A stretch of DNA of 64,000 nt from Zunongwangia mangrovi (lineage in GTDB: Bacteria; Bacteroidota; Bacteroidia; Flavobacteriales; Flavobacteriaceae): NCBI RefSeq assembly GCF_900112105.1, contig NZ_FOKV01000004.1, positions 124,001-188,000 on the forward strand, read 5' to 3'. The notes below the pieces were generated by a model. The model was not told the DNA's origin. It saw only the letters and a list, made by a program, of their open reading frames with translations, and made no database searches. The position numbers and the translations under genes are program-made. Shown one piece after another: positions 25,496-36,309 of the stretch (positions within the stretch are counted from its first letter, which is position 1; each line of letters starts with the position of its first letter).

Positions 25496-25954
25496 ATGAA
25501 AAATGATTCTCTAACACCAGATGATTATATATCGAATCTGCCAGAAGATAGGCAGCTAAAACTGCAGAAGTTAAGAGAAGTTATAAAACAAAATCTTCCT
25601 AAAGGCTTTGAAGAAACCATGAATTACGGCATGATAGGCTATGTTGTGCCACACTCAATATACCCAGATGGATATCATTGCGATCCTTCGATGCCACTTC
25701 CTTTTATAAATATTGCCTCTCAAAAAAATCATATCACCGTATATCACCTTGGGATGTACGCCCAGCCTAAACTTTTAGAATGGTTTTTGGATGAGTTTAA
25801 AAAATTTAGTCCAAAAAAGCCGAATATGGGTAAAAGCTGTATTCGATTTAGTAAGACACAGGAAATTCCGTATCAATTAATTGGAGACTTGGCATCAAAA
25901 TTGAAACCTTTAGAATGGATTGCGATATACGAGTCGCAAACAAGGAAAAAGTAG
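25496..25954 (+). CDS. DUF1801 family protein
   Basis: A 152-aa cytoplasmic protein of the YdhG/DUF1801 family (small alpha/beta domain related to the iron chaperone frataxin-like fold). The segment GFEETMNYGMIGYVVP and ITVYHLGMYAQPKLL are typical, with a C-terminal NMGKSCIRFSKTQEIP. Biochemical role is unknown. It overlaps the promoter-proximal membrane protein operon by tight spacing. Confidence 0.85.
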   Translation: MKNDSLTPDDYISNLPEDRQLKLQKLREVIKQNLPKGFEETMNYGMIGYVVPHSIYPDGYHCDPSMPLPFINIASQKNHITVYHLGMYAQPKLLEWFLDEFKKFSPKKPNMGKSCIRFSKTQEIPYQLIGDLASKLKPLEWIAIYESQTRKK

Positions 25955-26042
25955 GCTTATTGTCTATAGGTCGGGATTTAACATCGTAAAGTTGAAGGCT
26001 GTTAAAACCCTCTAAAATTCTAGATTCTTAACAAAATTTGTT

Positions 26043-26072
26043 TTGAAGGCCAACGATTAAATTATAGGTTTA
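26043..26072 (+). promoter_or_regulatory. Probable promoter of the DUF4168 gene
   Basis: TTG (26043-26045), a 19-nt spacer and TAGGTTTA (26065-26072; last base differs from TAnnTTTG). The ATG is 33 nt downstream. Confidence 0.45.
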
Positions 26073-26105
26073 CGGGATATTAATTAAAGAAAAACGACAA
26101 AATTT

Positions 26106-26591
26106 ATGTTTAAGTCTAAAAAAATTGCAGGTTTACTATTTGTTTTTGCCCTAGTAACAGGTTCGGCTGCGATAGCTCAAAACTCTACAATGCAGCAACA
26201 GCAAACAGTAGATGTAGATGTAAGTGATGCAGAACTTTCTAAATTTGCCAAAGCATATCAAGGATTAAGAATGATGAACCAACAGGTAAATCAAAAAATG
26301 ATGAAAACTGTACAGGACGGTGGTTTAGAAGTGCAACGTTTTAACGAAATTCACCAGGCTAGTCAGGATCCTAATAAAGAAGTAGAAGCTAGTGAAGAAG
26401 AATTAGAAAAGCACAAAACAATTCTTACTGAAATTGAAAGTATGCAGGGTGATTTTCAGAAAAAAATGGAAACCACAATTAAAGATCAGGGATTAACTGT
26501 AGAAAGATACCAAAAACTGGCAATGGCATTACAGTCTGATCAAGAATTACAAACACGTTTACAAAAAATGATGCAACAGGGACAAGGATAA
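26106..26591 (+). CDS. DUF4168 secreted protein
   Basis: Signal peptide (GLLFVFALVTGSAAIAQ, cleavage near residue 25), then a 136-residue helical, Gln- and Met-rich mature protein with two similar helical stretches (ELSKFAKAYQGLRMM and EKHKTILTEIESMQ, each followed by QGL/GGL-x-V-x-R-(F/Y)). The DUF4168 family is periplasmic or exported and of unknown function. It has its own promoter and a terminator at 26616-26645. Confidence 0.85.
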   Translation: MFKSKKIAGLLFVFALVTGSAAIAQNSTMQQQQTVDVDVSDAELSKFAKAYQGLRMMNQQVNQKMMKTVQDGGLEVQRFNEIHQASQDPNKEVEASEEELEKHKTILTEIESMQGDFQKKMETTIKDQGLTVERYQKLAMALQSDQELQTRLQKMMQQGQG

Positions 26592-26615
26592 AACCCAATG
26601 CAACTTTTAAGATAT

Positions 26616-26645
26616 AAAGCAGCAATTAAAATTGCTGCTTTTTTT
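26616..26645 (+). terminator. Intrinsic terminator
   Basis: AAAGCAGCAATT / AATTGCTGCTTT perfect stem followed by T residues, 24 nt after the DUF4168 gene stop. Confidence 0.85.
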
Positions 26646-26744
26646 ATGAATGAATTTGAAAGAACTCTTCAATTTTAAATGCAATTTAACAGCTACTCTT
26701 TTTAACAAATCTCAGCTTTACGTAAATTGAATTAAAATAAAATT

Positions 26745-27422
26745 GTGAAGTCACAAATAATCAAGATCACATATATTCTCTTTGCATTATGCTGTATCTT
26801 CCCCAGGATTTGTGAAGCCCAAGACATGAAGCAGAAAGACAGTTTAAAATTTACTAATAAGGAAGTACCAGATATTATTTGGCGTGAAGCTTACGTAGCA
26901 CTCTCCCATTATCCCGAATTAAAGGACACACCTATAACTTTTAGGTTTAAAAATAATATTAAAAAGTCCTTTATGCAGGCGCAACCCAGCTTTTCTGGAA
27001 TTTTCAAAAATCGTAAGAAAAGAGGGTATTTTGTGTTTATAAATAAAGAAATAAAAATTGAAGACGAAGTTTTTACCGTTACTGATGCTCCAAAAGACGT
27101 TATAATTGGTTGGATTGGCCACGAGCTTGGTCATATTATGGATTACAGAAATCGTAGCGGAATAAATATGCTTTGGTTTGGTGTAAAATATCTTACTTCG
27201 CACAATTATATTCGCGAAGCTGAAAGAGCCGCAGATACTTACGCGGTAAATCACGGACTTGGTAAATACATCATTGCGACCAAAGATTTCATTCTAAATC
27301 AATCTGATCTTTCTGAAAAATATAAGAATAGAATAAAGAAGCTCTACTTATCTCAAGAAGAGATCGTAGAGCTTGTCGAAGATCTTGACGAACTTGAAGA
27401 AGAAGCCAAGAAAAAAGACTAA
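26745..27422 (+). CDS. Putative zinc metalloprotease with HELGH motif, exported
   Basis: The 225-aa product has a signal peptide (IIKITYILFALCCIFPRICEAQ) and a zinc-protease motif HELGH at residues 126-130, preceded by VIIGWIG. EAERAADTYAVNHG about 30 residues later probably supplies the third ligand Glu, as in gluzincins such as M48-like enzymes. The C-terminal 40 residues are a strongly charged helix (LVEDLDELEEEAKKKD). Start is GTG at 26745; no ATG is nearby. Substrate unknown. It converges with the GH3 gene, ending 2 nt from it. Confidence 0.8.
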   Translation: MKSQIIKITYILFALCCIFPRICEAQDMKQKDSLKFTNKEVPDIIWREAYVALSHYPELKDTPITFRFKNNIKKSFMQAQPSFSGIFKNRKKRGYFVFINKEIKIEDEVFTVTDAPKDVIIGWIGHELGHIMDYRNRSGINMLWFGVKYLTSHNYIREAERAADTYAVNHGLGKYIIATKDFILNQSDLSEKYKNRIKKLYLSQEEIVELVEDLDELEEEAKKKD

Positions 27423-27424
27423 AA

Positions 27425-28966
27425 CTAATATTTGTTAGATTTCAGCTCTTTTTCAACAAATGCTTCAAATTCAGCAAACTTTTCTTCGTCCATTACCTTT
27501 TCCATTTTTACCTGTCCGCCTTTCTTTTTATTTGCGCCACTCCATTCAGGAAAAATTACTGGAGGCACTACAGTTACCTTAACTCCTTTTAAAGCCTTAC
27601 TTCTGGCAACCCCGTAATTTTTATTTGCATCTTTAAGACTCTGGTCTAAAGCCTCGGCAAGTTCTTCTTCTGATGCCGACGTTTCTGTACCCAAATACCA
27701 TGAATGATAAAATTCTCCATCTTCAAAACGTTTAGCTGCGATGGTAAACTCTGGAATCTTGATATCAAATTTCTCTTCTAGCTCCTGAACAGCATCATTC
27801 ATTTTATTTACTGAAAGTTGAGATCCCACTACATTCAGAAAAAATTTGGTTCTTCCGGTAATTCGTATCTCGTATTTTTCTTTATTGGTAAATTTAATGG
27901 TATCACCTATAATATATCGCCATGTACCAGAAACTGTACTAATTAAGAGCACATAATCCTTTTCTTCTTCCACCTCGGTTAAAGGAACCACTGGCGCATC
28001 ATCGGTTAAAGATCCATCCTGATTTATATAATCTGGCTCAAACGGAACAAATTCAAAATAAATACCGTTATCTAGTATTAATTTCATGCTATGCGTATCT
28101 GGACGCTCTTGTAACGCCAAAAAGCCTTCTGAAGCTAAATAAGTATCGATTACCTGTACAGGTTTTCCTAATAACGCATTAAAACTTTTTTCGTAAGGTT
28201 CAAAAGCGACTCCACCGCTGGCATAAACCTGAAGGTTTGGCCAAACATCATGAATATTATCAACTTTATGATATTCGATTACTTTCTTCATCATTAATTC
28301 CATCCACGATGGGATACCACTTAAAGCACCTATATCCCAGTTTTTCGCATTTTTCACGATTCTTTCTACACGCTTATCCCAATCTTCTATCTTCGCGATC
28401 TCTTCGCCGGGTTTGTAATAACTTCTAAACCAAAATGGAATATTACTAGCGCTAATTCCGCTAATTTCACCTTCTTCATGATCACCTTCATGCTGTAGAT
28501 CTGTAGAACTACCAAGCATCATGATCTCTTTTTCGAAAAACTCTGGTTCTAATTCGAAATTCGATAAAGCACCAACTTGTTTTATACCGGCATTTCTAAT
28601 GCTTTCTACCATTTCGTCTGTCACAGGAATTCGTTTACTGGACTTCCCGGTAGTTCCAGAGCTTAATGCGAAGTAATGAGGTTTACCCGGCCAGGTAATA
28701 TCTTCTGCTCCCTCATGTATTTGTGACCACCAGCGCTCGTTTAGCTTATTGTAATCAAAATAAGGAATACTTTCAGCAAATGCTTCTGCCATATTATCTG
28801 ATGATAATATTTCAGAGAATTTATAGAATTTTCCAAAGGCGGTATCCTTTGCTTTTTCTAATAAATTTTTAAGTACATCTTGTTGTGCTTTTACAGCATC
28901 TGGTTCAGAAACAATAGTATCTCTTAAATCTATAAGACCTTTAATAATCGATCCTCTAATAGCCAT
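27425..28966 (-). CDS. GH3 auxin-responsive-promoter family protein
   Basis: A 513-aa member of the GH3 branch of the ANL adenylating superfamily. Plant members link acyl acids (auxin, jasmonate) to amino acids after ATP activation. The phosphate-binding loop is HYFALSSGTTGKSSKRIPVT near residues 97-116, followed by YASGGVAFEPYEK, DTYLASEGFLALQE and the RYIIGDTIKFTNKEKYEIRITGR hinge. Bacterial GH3 proteins are common in Bacteroidota; their substrates are unknown. It stands alone with its promoter in the 249-nt divergent region before 29216, where I could not place an exact promoter box. Confidence 0.9.
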   Translation of the reverse strand: MAIRGSIIKGLIDLRDTIVSEPDAVKAQQDVLKNLLEKAKDTAFGKFYKFSEILSSDNMAEAFAESIPYFDYNKLNERWWSQIHEGAEDITWPGKPHYFALSSGTTGKSSKRIPVTDEMVESIRNAGIKQVGALSNFELEPEFFEKEIMMLGSSTDLQHEGDHEEGEISGISASNIPFWFRSYYKPGEEIAKIEDWDKRVERIVKNAKNWDIGALSGIPSWMELMMKKVIEYHKVDNIHDVWPNLQVYASGGVAFEPYEKSFNALLGKPVQVIDTYLASEGFLALQERPDTHSMKLILDNGIYFEFVPFEPDYINQDGSLTDDAPVVPLTEVEEEKDYVLLISTVSGTWRYIIGDTIKFTNKEKYEIRITGRTKFFLNVVGSQLSVNKMNDAVQELEEKFDIKIPEFTIAAKRFEDGEFYHSWYLGTETSASEEELAEALDQSLKDANKNYGVARSKALKGVKVTVVPPVIFPEWSGANKKKGGQVKMEKVMDEEKFAEFEAFVEKELKSNKY

Positions 28967-29215
28967 TTTTTGGTCGTTTTTATTTGAGATGGAAGATACT
29001 CAAATCTCGAATTTCCACGTTCCAAAATGATTTCATTTATATAATTTTTAACGCTAAATGACATTATAATCAGTCATCTAACCAATTTCTCATTATGAAT
29101 CATAAATAATTGCAAATGTTTTCTAACCTATAGCAATTTTAATTTATTTTTTTGTTTATTTTGCCTGTTGATTATTACGGCCCTAAAAAAATATTAATTA
29201 AGTACCCTACATTTT

Positions 29216-29803
29216 ATGAGTACAACTACTACACAGAAACCTTCAAGGTATCCTATGGTTTCTTACGAAGAAGCTTCAGAAGAAGTTAAATCGATTTATG
29301 ACGATACCAAAAAAACCCTACAACTACCGTTTGTTTTAAACTGGTTTAAATGCCAGGGTGGCAACGCGACACTCTTAGAAGGAAACTGGAACAAATTGAA
29401 AAACACCTTAATGAAAGGTGATGTTCCTAACGTTTTAAAGCAGCTTATTATTTATAACGTATCAAAATCCAGAGGCTGCAACTATTGCTCGCATGCACAC
29501 GGGATTTTTGCTGATAGTATGAGTTCTATGATCTCTGAAGAAGAAGGTTTTAAAGCTACAGAAAATATTGATTCTCCATCAATGCCGGCAAGTTATAGAA
29601 AAGCGGTCACTATCGTGACAAAAGCAGCTTTGCAGCACAGTGAAATTTCTGACGAAGATTTTGCTGAACTTGAAGCCGTTGGATTTTCCAGCGCTGAAAT
29701 TCAGGAATTAATGGCACAGGCAGATTTGGTAAATATGCTAAACACCATTGCAGATGTTTCTGGAATTAAAATTGATAACGAACTTTTAGAAACTCCGGAA
29801 TAA
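29216..29803 (+). CDS. Carboxymuconolactone decarboxylase / AhpD-like protein
   Basis: A 195-aa cytoplasmic all-alpha protein. The redox CxxC with downstream His typical of AhpD is present: GCNYCSHAHGIFAD near residues 85-98, following LKQLIIYNVSKSR. AhpD-type proteins are peroxidase partners or thiol disulfide relays; CMD relatives without this motif are decarboxylases. The motif favours a redox role. Nineteen nucleotides later begins a GAF/histidine-box gene and then a receiver gene, so the three are probably one operon. Confidence 0.85.
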   Translation: MSTTTTQKPSRYPMVSYEEASEEVKSIYDDTKKTLQLPFVLNWFKCQGGNATLLEGNWNKLKNTLMKGDVPNVLKQLIIYNVSKSRGCNYCSHAHGIFADSMSSMISEEEGFKATENIDSPSMPASYRKAVTIVTKAALQHSEISDEDFAELEAVGFSSAEIQELMAQADLVNMLNTIADVSGIKIDNELLETPE

Positions 29804-29822
29804 ACATCGGTGATTTGCTTTA

Positions 29823-30689
29823 ATGTCATCTATTCAAAATAACGTATCACAATTATATAGAATAACCTACGAGGCTTATTCTAAGTTTGCTAACGGAATT
29901 AATGGATGTACAAGTTTTCCTGAGATAGGAAAAGTAGTTGAAAAGCATTTAAAGTATATCTTAAACTTTCATGTCATTAAACTGCTTATTGAGAAAGATA
30001 ATATTCTTTTTGAGTATTCTTTATGCGGAAGTGACATTTGGTTTAAACAAAAGAAACTGGAAGATTTAAGCCAGGAAGAATTAAATCTTGCTAAAACAGG
30101 TATTCCCATAAGAACAAGTAATATCCCCAAGGATATTGCAGATGGTAGATTAGATATTTCTAAACTTAAAAATCCACAATTATGGGCATGGCTTTTTAAT
30201 AAAGATGATCACAAAATGATCGTTTCTTTAGTCGCCGATGAAAACCGTGTTTTTACCAGTAGAGATATTGAAATATTAAAACTGGCTGCAGACTGTTTTG
30301 ATGCTAAGTTTAAAGAGTTAAATCTTAAAAGAGAATTAGCAAAGAAAAACAGAATCCTGGAAGGTGCACTTACCACGATTCAGGATCAAAATGCAGAAAT
30401 TAGTAAGATCAATAAAAATCAAAAAAAGATAATTCGAAAAAGAACTGAAGAGATCTTAAAAAAGAATGAAAAACTTTTAAAGATCTCTGTACTTAATGCT
30501 CATAACGTAAAAGAGCCATTATCCAGAATCCAGGGAATTATTGAGTTATTTGATATAATGGACGATCAAAGTTGCAGAGAAGAATTGTTACCAAGGTTAA
30601 AATCTTCTGTGGACGAAATGGATGTGATCGTAAGAGAAGTAATAGAAATGGCTTCTAAAGAATTAATAGAATTAAAAGCAAAAGAATGA
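29823..30689 (+). CDS. GAF domain protein with histidine-kinase-like H-box but no ATPase domain
   Basis: The 288-aa product has a GAF-like sensor domain (about residues 12-165, ending FTSRDIEILKLAADCFDAKF), a long coiled coil (165-220), and a dimerisation-type segment with His-227 in LNAHNVKEPLSRIQGIIEL, matching a histidine-kinase H-box. The protein ends at 288, and no N, G1 or G2 boxes of an ATPase domain exist here or in the next gene. It may act as a phosphotransfer or phosphatase module rather than a kinase. Its end overlaps the receiver gene by ATGA, implying translational coupling. Confidence 0.8.
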   Translation: MSSIQNNVSQLYRITYEAYSKFANGINGCTSFPEIGKVVEKHLKYILNFHVIKLLIEKDNILFEYSLCGSDIWFKQKKLEDLSQEELNLAKTGIPIRTSNIPKDIADGRLDISKLKNPQLWAWLFNKDDHKMIVSLVADENRVFTSRDIEILKLAADCFDAKFKELNLKRELAKKNRILEGALTTIQDQNAEISKINKNQKKIIRKRTEEILKKNEKLLKISVLNAHNVKEPLSRIQGIIELFDIMDDQSCREELLPRLKSSVDEMDVIVREVIEMASKELIELKAKE

Positions 30690-31054
30690 CCCCAATTATC
30701 TTAGTTGATGATCAACCCATCGCTAATTTTATTACCAAGAAATTATTGGAAATAGAAGGTTATAAAGAAAATGTAAAAGATTATACAGACGCTTTAAGTG
30801 CCTTTGAAAATATAAAAGCTGAAGCTTCTGCAATTATCTTTTTAGATCTTAACATGCCGGTAATGTCTGGATGGGATTTTTTAGAGGAAATGAAAAAATT
30901 TGGTCTTTCCCATAAAACTATTATTCTTTCGTCGAGCACCAGCGAATTGGATATTGAAAAAGCAAAACAGTATCCATGCGTGATCGATTATGTGGTAAAA
31001 CCACTTAATAAGATGAAATTCAACAAAATATCAAGTTATTTAAAAGCTGGATAA
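30686..31054 (+). CDS. Single-domain response regulator (receiver only)
   Basis: A 122-aa CheY-like receiver. Acidic pocket Asp-8/Asp-9 (ILVDDQPIANFI), phosphoacceptor Asp-54 in FLDLNMPVMSGWDF, switch Ser in IILSSS, and Lys in YVVKPL are all present. There is no output domain. It overlaps the upstream GAF/H-box gene by 4 nt. The hairpin at 31080-31101 terminates the unit. Confidence 0.93.
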   Translation: MTPIILVDDQPIANFITKKLLEIEGYKENVKDYTDALSAFENIKAEASAIIFLDLNMPVMSGWDFLEEMKKFGLSHKTIILSSSTSELDIEKAKQYPCVIDYVVKPLNKMKFNKISSYLKAG

Positions 31055-31072
31055 AATTGAACCTTTTATATA

Positions 31073-31166
31073 GTAAACTACCTCAGGGCAAGCCCTTGAG
31101 GCATTTTTTTGAAAACCGTCTTTGTATCGAGGCAAGCCTCGGAGCATTTAATCTCGATTATCGAGT
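31073..31166. repeat. REP-like dispersed palindromic element (copy 1)
   Basis: Begins GTAAACTACCTCAGGGCAAG and forms a hairpin CCTCAGGGC / GCCCTTGAGG (31081-31101) followed by GCATTTTTTT. A second palindromic unit around CGAGGCAAGCCTCGG and then ATCTCGATTATCGAG ends it. The first ~32 bp recur at 59183 with 5 differences. The first hairpin plus T-run probably serves as terminator for the receiver gene. Confidence 0.65.
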
Positions 31167-31207
31167 AAAGCCACAAAGCTAATCTTAACTTTGTGGCTTT
31201 ATTTTTT
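31167..31207 (+). terminator. Intrinsic terminator hairpin
   Basis: AAAGCCACAAAG / CTTTGTGGCTTT perfect 12-bp stem and T-run directly upstream of the DUF3820 start codon at 31212. Confidence 0.8.
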
Positions 31208-31211
31208 CAAT

Positions 31212-31445
31212 ATGAATAGCAATCAGGAAGAGTTATTAAAATTGGCTTATACCAAAATGCCATTTGGTAAGTATAAAGACTGGTATTTATCAGATATTCC
31301 AGAACCCTACTATGTGTGGTTCAATAAAAAAGGTTTTCCTGCGGGCAAATTTGGAGATCAGCTACGACAGGTGCACGAACTAAAAGTAAACGGAATGGAG
31401 TTTTTGCTGAAAGAAATTAGAAAAAGATATCCTAGAAATCGCTAA
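31212..31445 (+). CDS. DUF3820 family protein (77 aa)
   Basis: The whole protein is one DUF3820 domain: MPFGKYKDWYLSDIPEPYYVWFNKKGFPAGKFG is the family signature. In Pseudomonas a member was described as a quorum-sensing-regulated virulence factor, but a general role is unknown; some members occur next to or fused with nucleases. ATG 31212 is chosen because the upstream in-frame ATG at 31191 lies inside the terminator stem. Monocistronic. Confidence 0.88.
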   Translation: MNSNQEELLKLAYTKMPFGKYKDWYLSDIPEPYYVWFNKKGFPAGKFGDQLRQVHELKVNGMEFLLKEIRKRYPRNR

Positions 31446-31575
31446 TTTCAATCCTATATAAAGTAAAATTTCTTCTAAAACATTAGATTTAAATAGACTT
31501 AAAGAAAGCTTAAATATTAGCCTTTAAATTTAGCTGCTTTTTCTATTCTTCTTCGTAATTTAGCGCCCTGAATAA

Positions 31576-33222
<1,647 letters not shown>

Positions 33223-33325
33223 TGCCAGTTTGGCACTAAATCTAATATTGGTCATTTTTTTGACTAATTAAAAAGACATCAAATAAAACCCTTTTTAGGG
33301 ATTTAAGACTTTAGGACAATATAGA

Positions 33326-35191
33326 ATGGAAGAAAAGAAGATTGATATCCAATCCATCATTGGATTTATTTTAATTGGGGGAATTTTAATCTGGATGTTG
33401 TACACCAATAGTTTGGGACAACCAGAGGAAGAAACTAACACTCCTGCAACTACTGAGCAGATTACCTCTCCCGCAAATTCAAATCAGCAATTAGCAAATC
33501 AAAATAACTCAACTGCGCCAGCAACAGATTCAGCATCTATTGCACAGGCACAAAGCAGACTTGGAGCTTTTGGTTACTCGGCTACATTAGCTTCTGCAGA
33601 AGATAATACAACCGTTATAGAAAATGATGTATTGCGCTTAGAAGTTGCTAATAAAGGTGGTTATATCGAAGAAGCTGTTTTAAAGAATTATAAAACATAC
33701 GATTCGATTCCTGTTTATCTGGTTAAGGATGGAAATGCAAAATTCAATCTAAACTTTACCACTACAGATGGTAGAACTTTAGATACTGAAAATCTATATT
33801 TTGAGCCAAGTATTTCCCAAAGTGGAGACGATCAGGTATTATCAATGAAATTAAAGGTTTCTGAAACCGAATTTCTGGAATACCGTTATGCAATTAAGCC
33901 TGGCGATTATATGATGGATTTTAATATAAGATCACAAGGTCTTGCCAGTACTTTTAATTCTTCACAGCCTATTAATCTAAACTGGAAATTAAAAGGCTTC
34001 CGCCATTCCAAAAGTATTTCTTATGAAAATAAGTATACTGTTTTGGCTTACGAATACGAAGGAGATAAATACGATGATCTTGGACATGGTGACGATGAAG
34101 AAACCGATGAAGATATCTCTTATATCGCTTTTAAACAGCACTTTTTCAGTTCTATTTTATTAACGGACACTCCGTTTAAAAATGCTCGATTCGAATCAAA
34201 TAATCTAGTTGAAGACGAAGAAGTTGATACTACATTTACTAAAGCTTTTGCTACCAATTTACCTTTAGAGCTTCAAGGCGGTGAGTTAAATTATAATATG
34301 AATTGGTACTACGGGCCAACAGATTATAAGCTTCTTAAAGAATATGATAGAAACCTTGATGAAATCGTACCACTAGGATGGGGAATCTTTGGATGGATCA
34401 ATAAATATGTTTTCATTCCTTTCTTTGCATTTTTAAGTGGTTTCTTACCAAGCTACGGTCTAGCGATCATTGTAATGACCATAGTAGTAAGAATTGTACT
34501 TTCTCCTGTTACTTATAAATCGTATCTATCTCAGGCAAAAATGAAGGTTTTACGTCCTGAAATTAACGAGATCAACGAGAAGTATAAGGATAATGCGATG
34601 AAAAAGCAGCAGGAAACTATGAAGCTGTACAGTAAAGCAGGTGCCAGCCCAATGAGTGGATGTTTGCCAGCTTTAATGCAGATTCCTATTTTCTATGCGT
34701 TATTCCAATTCTTCCCAAGTGCATTTCAGTTAAGACAAAAGAACTTTCTTTGGGCAGACGATTTATCAAGTTATGATGTTATTGCAGAGTTACCATTCCA
34801 CATTCCGTTTTATGGTGATCACGTAAGTTTGTTCCCAATTTTGGCCTCTGTAGCAATATTCATCTACATGCAAATGACCACGGGACAAAGCATGCAGGCG
34901 AACCAACAACCAGGGATGCCAAACATGAAGTTTTTAATGTACCTCTCTCCTATCATGATGTTATTCTTCTTTAACAACTACGCGAGTGGGTTATCATTAT
35001 ACTACTTTACATCTAACTTAATTACTATCGGGATTATGTTAGTGATCAAAAACGTGATCGTAGATGAAGATAAGATCCATGCGAAAATCCAGGCAAACAA
35101 GGCAAAACCTAAAAAGCAGAATAGGTTTACCAGAAAAATGCAGGAAATGATGGAGCAGGCTGAAGAACAGCAAAAACGAAATAAAAAATAA
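33326..35191 (+). CDS. yidC: Membrane protein insertase YidC (Oxa1 family)
   Basis: It inserts and folds inner-membrane proteins, alone or with Sec. The 621-aa product has an N-terminal membrane helix (IIGFILIGGILIWMLY), a large periplasmic P1 domain (about residues 60-345), then the conserved insertase core with YGLAIIVMTIVVRIVLSPVTYKSYLSQAKM, MKKQQETMKLYSKAGASPMSGCLP and three more helices. The cytoplasmic C-terminus is strongly basic (KKQNRFTRK), as in ribosome-binding tails. It lies downstream of pyrG and ends before a shared terminator. Confidence 0.96.
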   Translation: MEEKKIDIQSIIGFILIGGILIWMLYTNSLGQPEEETNTPATTEQITSPANSNQQLANQNNSTAPATDSASIAQAQSRLGAFGYSATLASAEDNTTVIENDVLRLEVANKGGYIEEAVLKNYKTYDSIPVYLVKDGNAKFNLNFTTTDGRTLDTENLYFEPSISQSGDDQVLSMKLKVSETEFLEYRYAIKPGDYMMDFNIRSQGLASTFNSSQPINLNWKLKGFRHSKSISYENKYTVLAYEYEGDKYDDLGHGDDEETDEDISYIAFKQHFFSSILLTDTPFKNARFESNNLVEDEEVDTTFTKAFATNLPLELQGGELNYNMNWYYGPTDYKLLKEYDRNLDEIVPLGWGIFGWINKYVFIPFFAFLSGFLPSYGLAIIVMTIVVRIVLSPVTYKSYLSQAKMKVLRPEINEINEKYKDNAMKKQQETMKLYSKAGASPMSGCLPALMQIPIFYALFQFFPSAFQLRQKNFLWADDLSSYDVIAELPFHIPFYGDHVSLFPILASVAIFIYMQMTTGQSMQANQQPGMPNMKFLMYLSPIMMLFFFNNYASGLSLYYFTSNLITIGIMLVIKNVIVDEDKIHAKIQANKAKPKKQNRFTRKMQEMMEQAEEQQKRNKK

Positions 35192-35208
35192 TTATATTGA
35201 AATTATAT

Positions 35209-35240
35209 AAAAAAAGCCATTCGATCTGAATGGCTTTTTT
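35209..35240. terminator. Bidirectional intrinsic terminator
   Basis: AAAAAAGCCATTC / GAATGGCTTTTTT stem between convergent yidC and the fasciclin gene. Confidence 0.87.
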
Positions 35241-35263
35241 TATACCTTATATTTCTGAAAAAT

Positions 35264-36241
35264 TTATTCTTTAATTATCCGATCTACTTCCTGGATAACT
35301 CCATTTACTGCCTGAATGTTTGGTGTAACGATCGTAATTATTTCCTCATTCTGTAATTGAATTTTTGGGCCGTCATTTTCAAAAAACTTCAGGATTGCTC
35401 CGCTATTTGTAGTCACTTGCAGCGTATCTTCAATGGCATCTGTTCTTAAATTTTCCTGTGGAATAACATGATGATCGATAATTGCCTGTAACTCCGTTTG
35501 AGGAATATCAGCAATTTCAGCATAATTATTTTCAGCTAAATATGTAGCCACAGCATCTTCTGAAGCTTGAAGAATAGTATAAACGACATCTTCAGATTCT
35601 AAAATATCCAAATAATCTTCAGCACTATATTCAGCCAAAATACTAGCAAAACTTTGGTTAGAGTTTTGTTGACTCACCAATAAAAAATCGCTTATACTTG
35701 GTAGTGACAAAAATGTAGAAATTGGATTTAAATAACCATTATCCAATAAAATATCACCCTGAGCTAGCACAACTTCAGCTTCATTATTAATAAAAAAACT
35801 ATCATCTGCAGTGGCGGTATACATACTAAGTAATCGATTCGATGCATTCCCAACGCCTAAACTACGAATATAGCCATCTGGAAATTCGCTCAATGTACTT
35901 GCACCGGGCTGAATGTGATACCTTAGATAATTTTCTAATTCATCTAAAGGAACATCATTGATGTTAGTATAATTTTTTTCTGAAAGAAAACTATTAAAAG
36001 CAGCATTATTGGGTGCAAAAATGGTATGCTGCTGTGTGGTAATATTTAAAACCGAATCTAAGCTGGTCCTATTTAAAGCCGTGGCTAAAACCGAATAATT
36101 TGAGTTATTAAAAATAAAATTATTTATGGTGTTATCGGGAATAATCACGTCTCCAGGATCATCTGAAGTTCCACAAGAGAAAAGCAAGCTGCAAAAAATA
36201 AAAATTAGTACGATCTTTGCTAATTTCAGAATAAATTTCAT
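35264..36241 (-). CDS. Fasciclin (FAS1) domain lipoprotein
   Basis: The 325-aa product has a lipoprotein signal (LIFIFCSLLFSC, Cys near residue 22) and two FAS1 domains. The first, about 40-170, carries HTIFAPNNAAFNSFL and YHIQPG; the second, about 180-325, carries VYTILQASEDAVATYL, IIDHHVIPQ and NGVIQEVDRIIKE. Such proteins are surface adhesins or matrix components. The second domain has a degraded first motif. ATG at 36241 preferred over TTG at 36244. Divergent from the MORN-repeat gene. Confidence 0.9.
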   Translation of the reverse strand: MKFILKLAKIVLIFIFCSLLFSCGTSDDPGDVIIPDNTINNFIFNNSNYSVLATALNRTSLDSVLNITTQQHTIFAPNNAAFNSFLSEKNYTNINDVPLDELENYLRYHIQPGASTLSEFPDGYIRSLGVGNASNRLLSMYTATADDSFFINNEAEVVLAQGDILLDNGYLNPISTFLSLPSISDFLLVSQQNSNQSFASILAEYSAEDYLDILESEDVVYTILQASEDAVATYLAENNYAEIADIPQTELQAIIDHHVIPQENLRTDAIEDTLQVTTNSGAILKFFENDGPKIQLQNEEIITIVTPNIQAVNGVIQEVDRIIKE

Positions 36242-36309
36242 CAATTTTAGTTTTATATAAAGACTAAAATAAGCAGAGATTTATTAATATTTGTGTAATA
36301 TCTGTTAAT

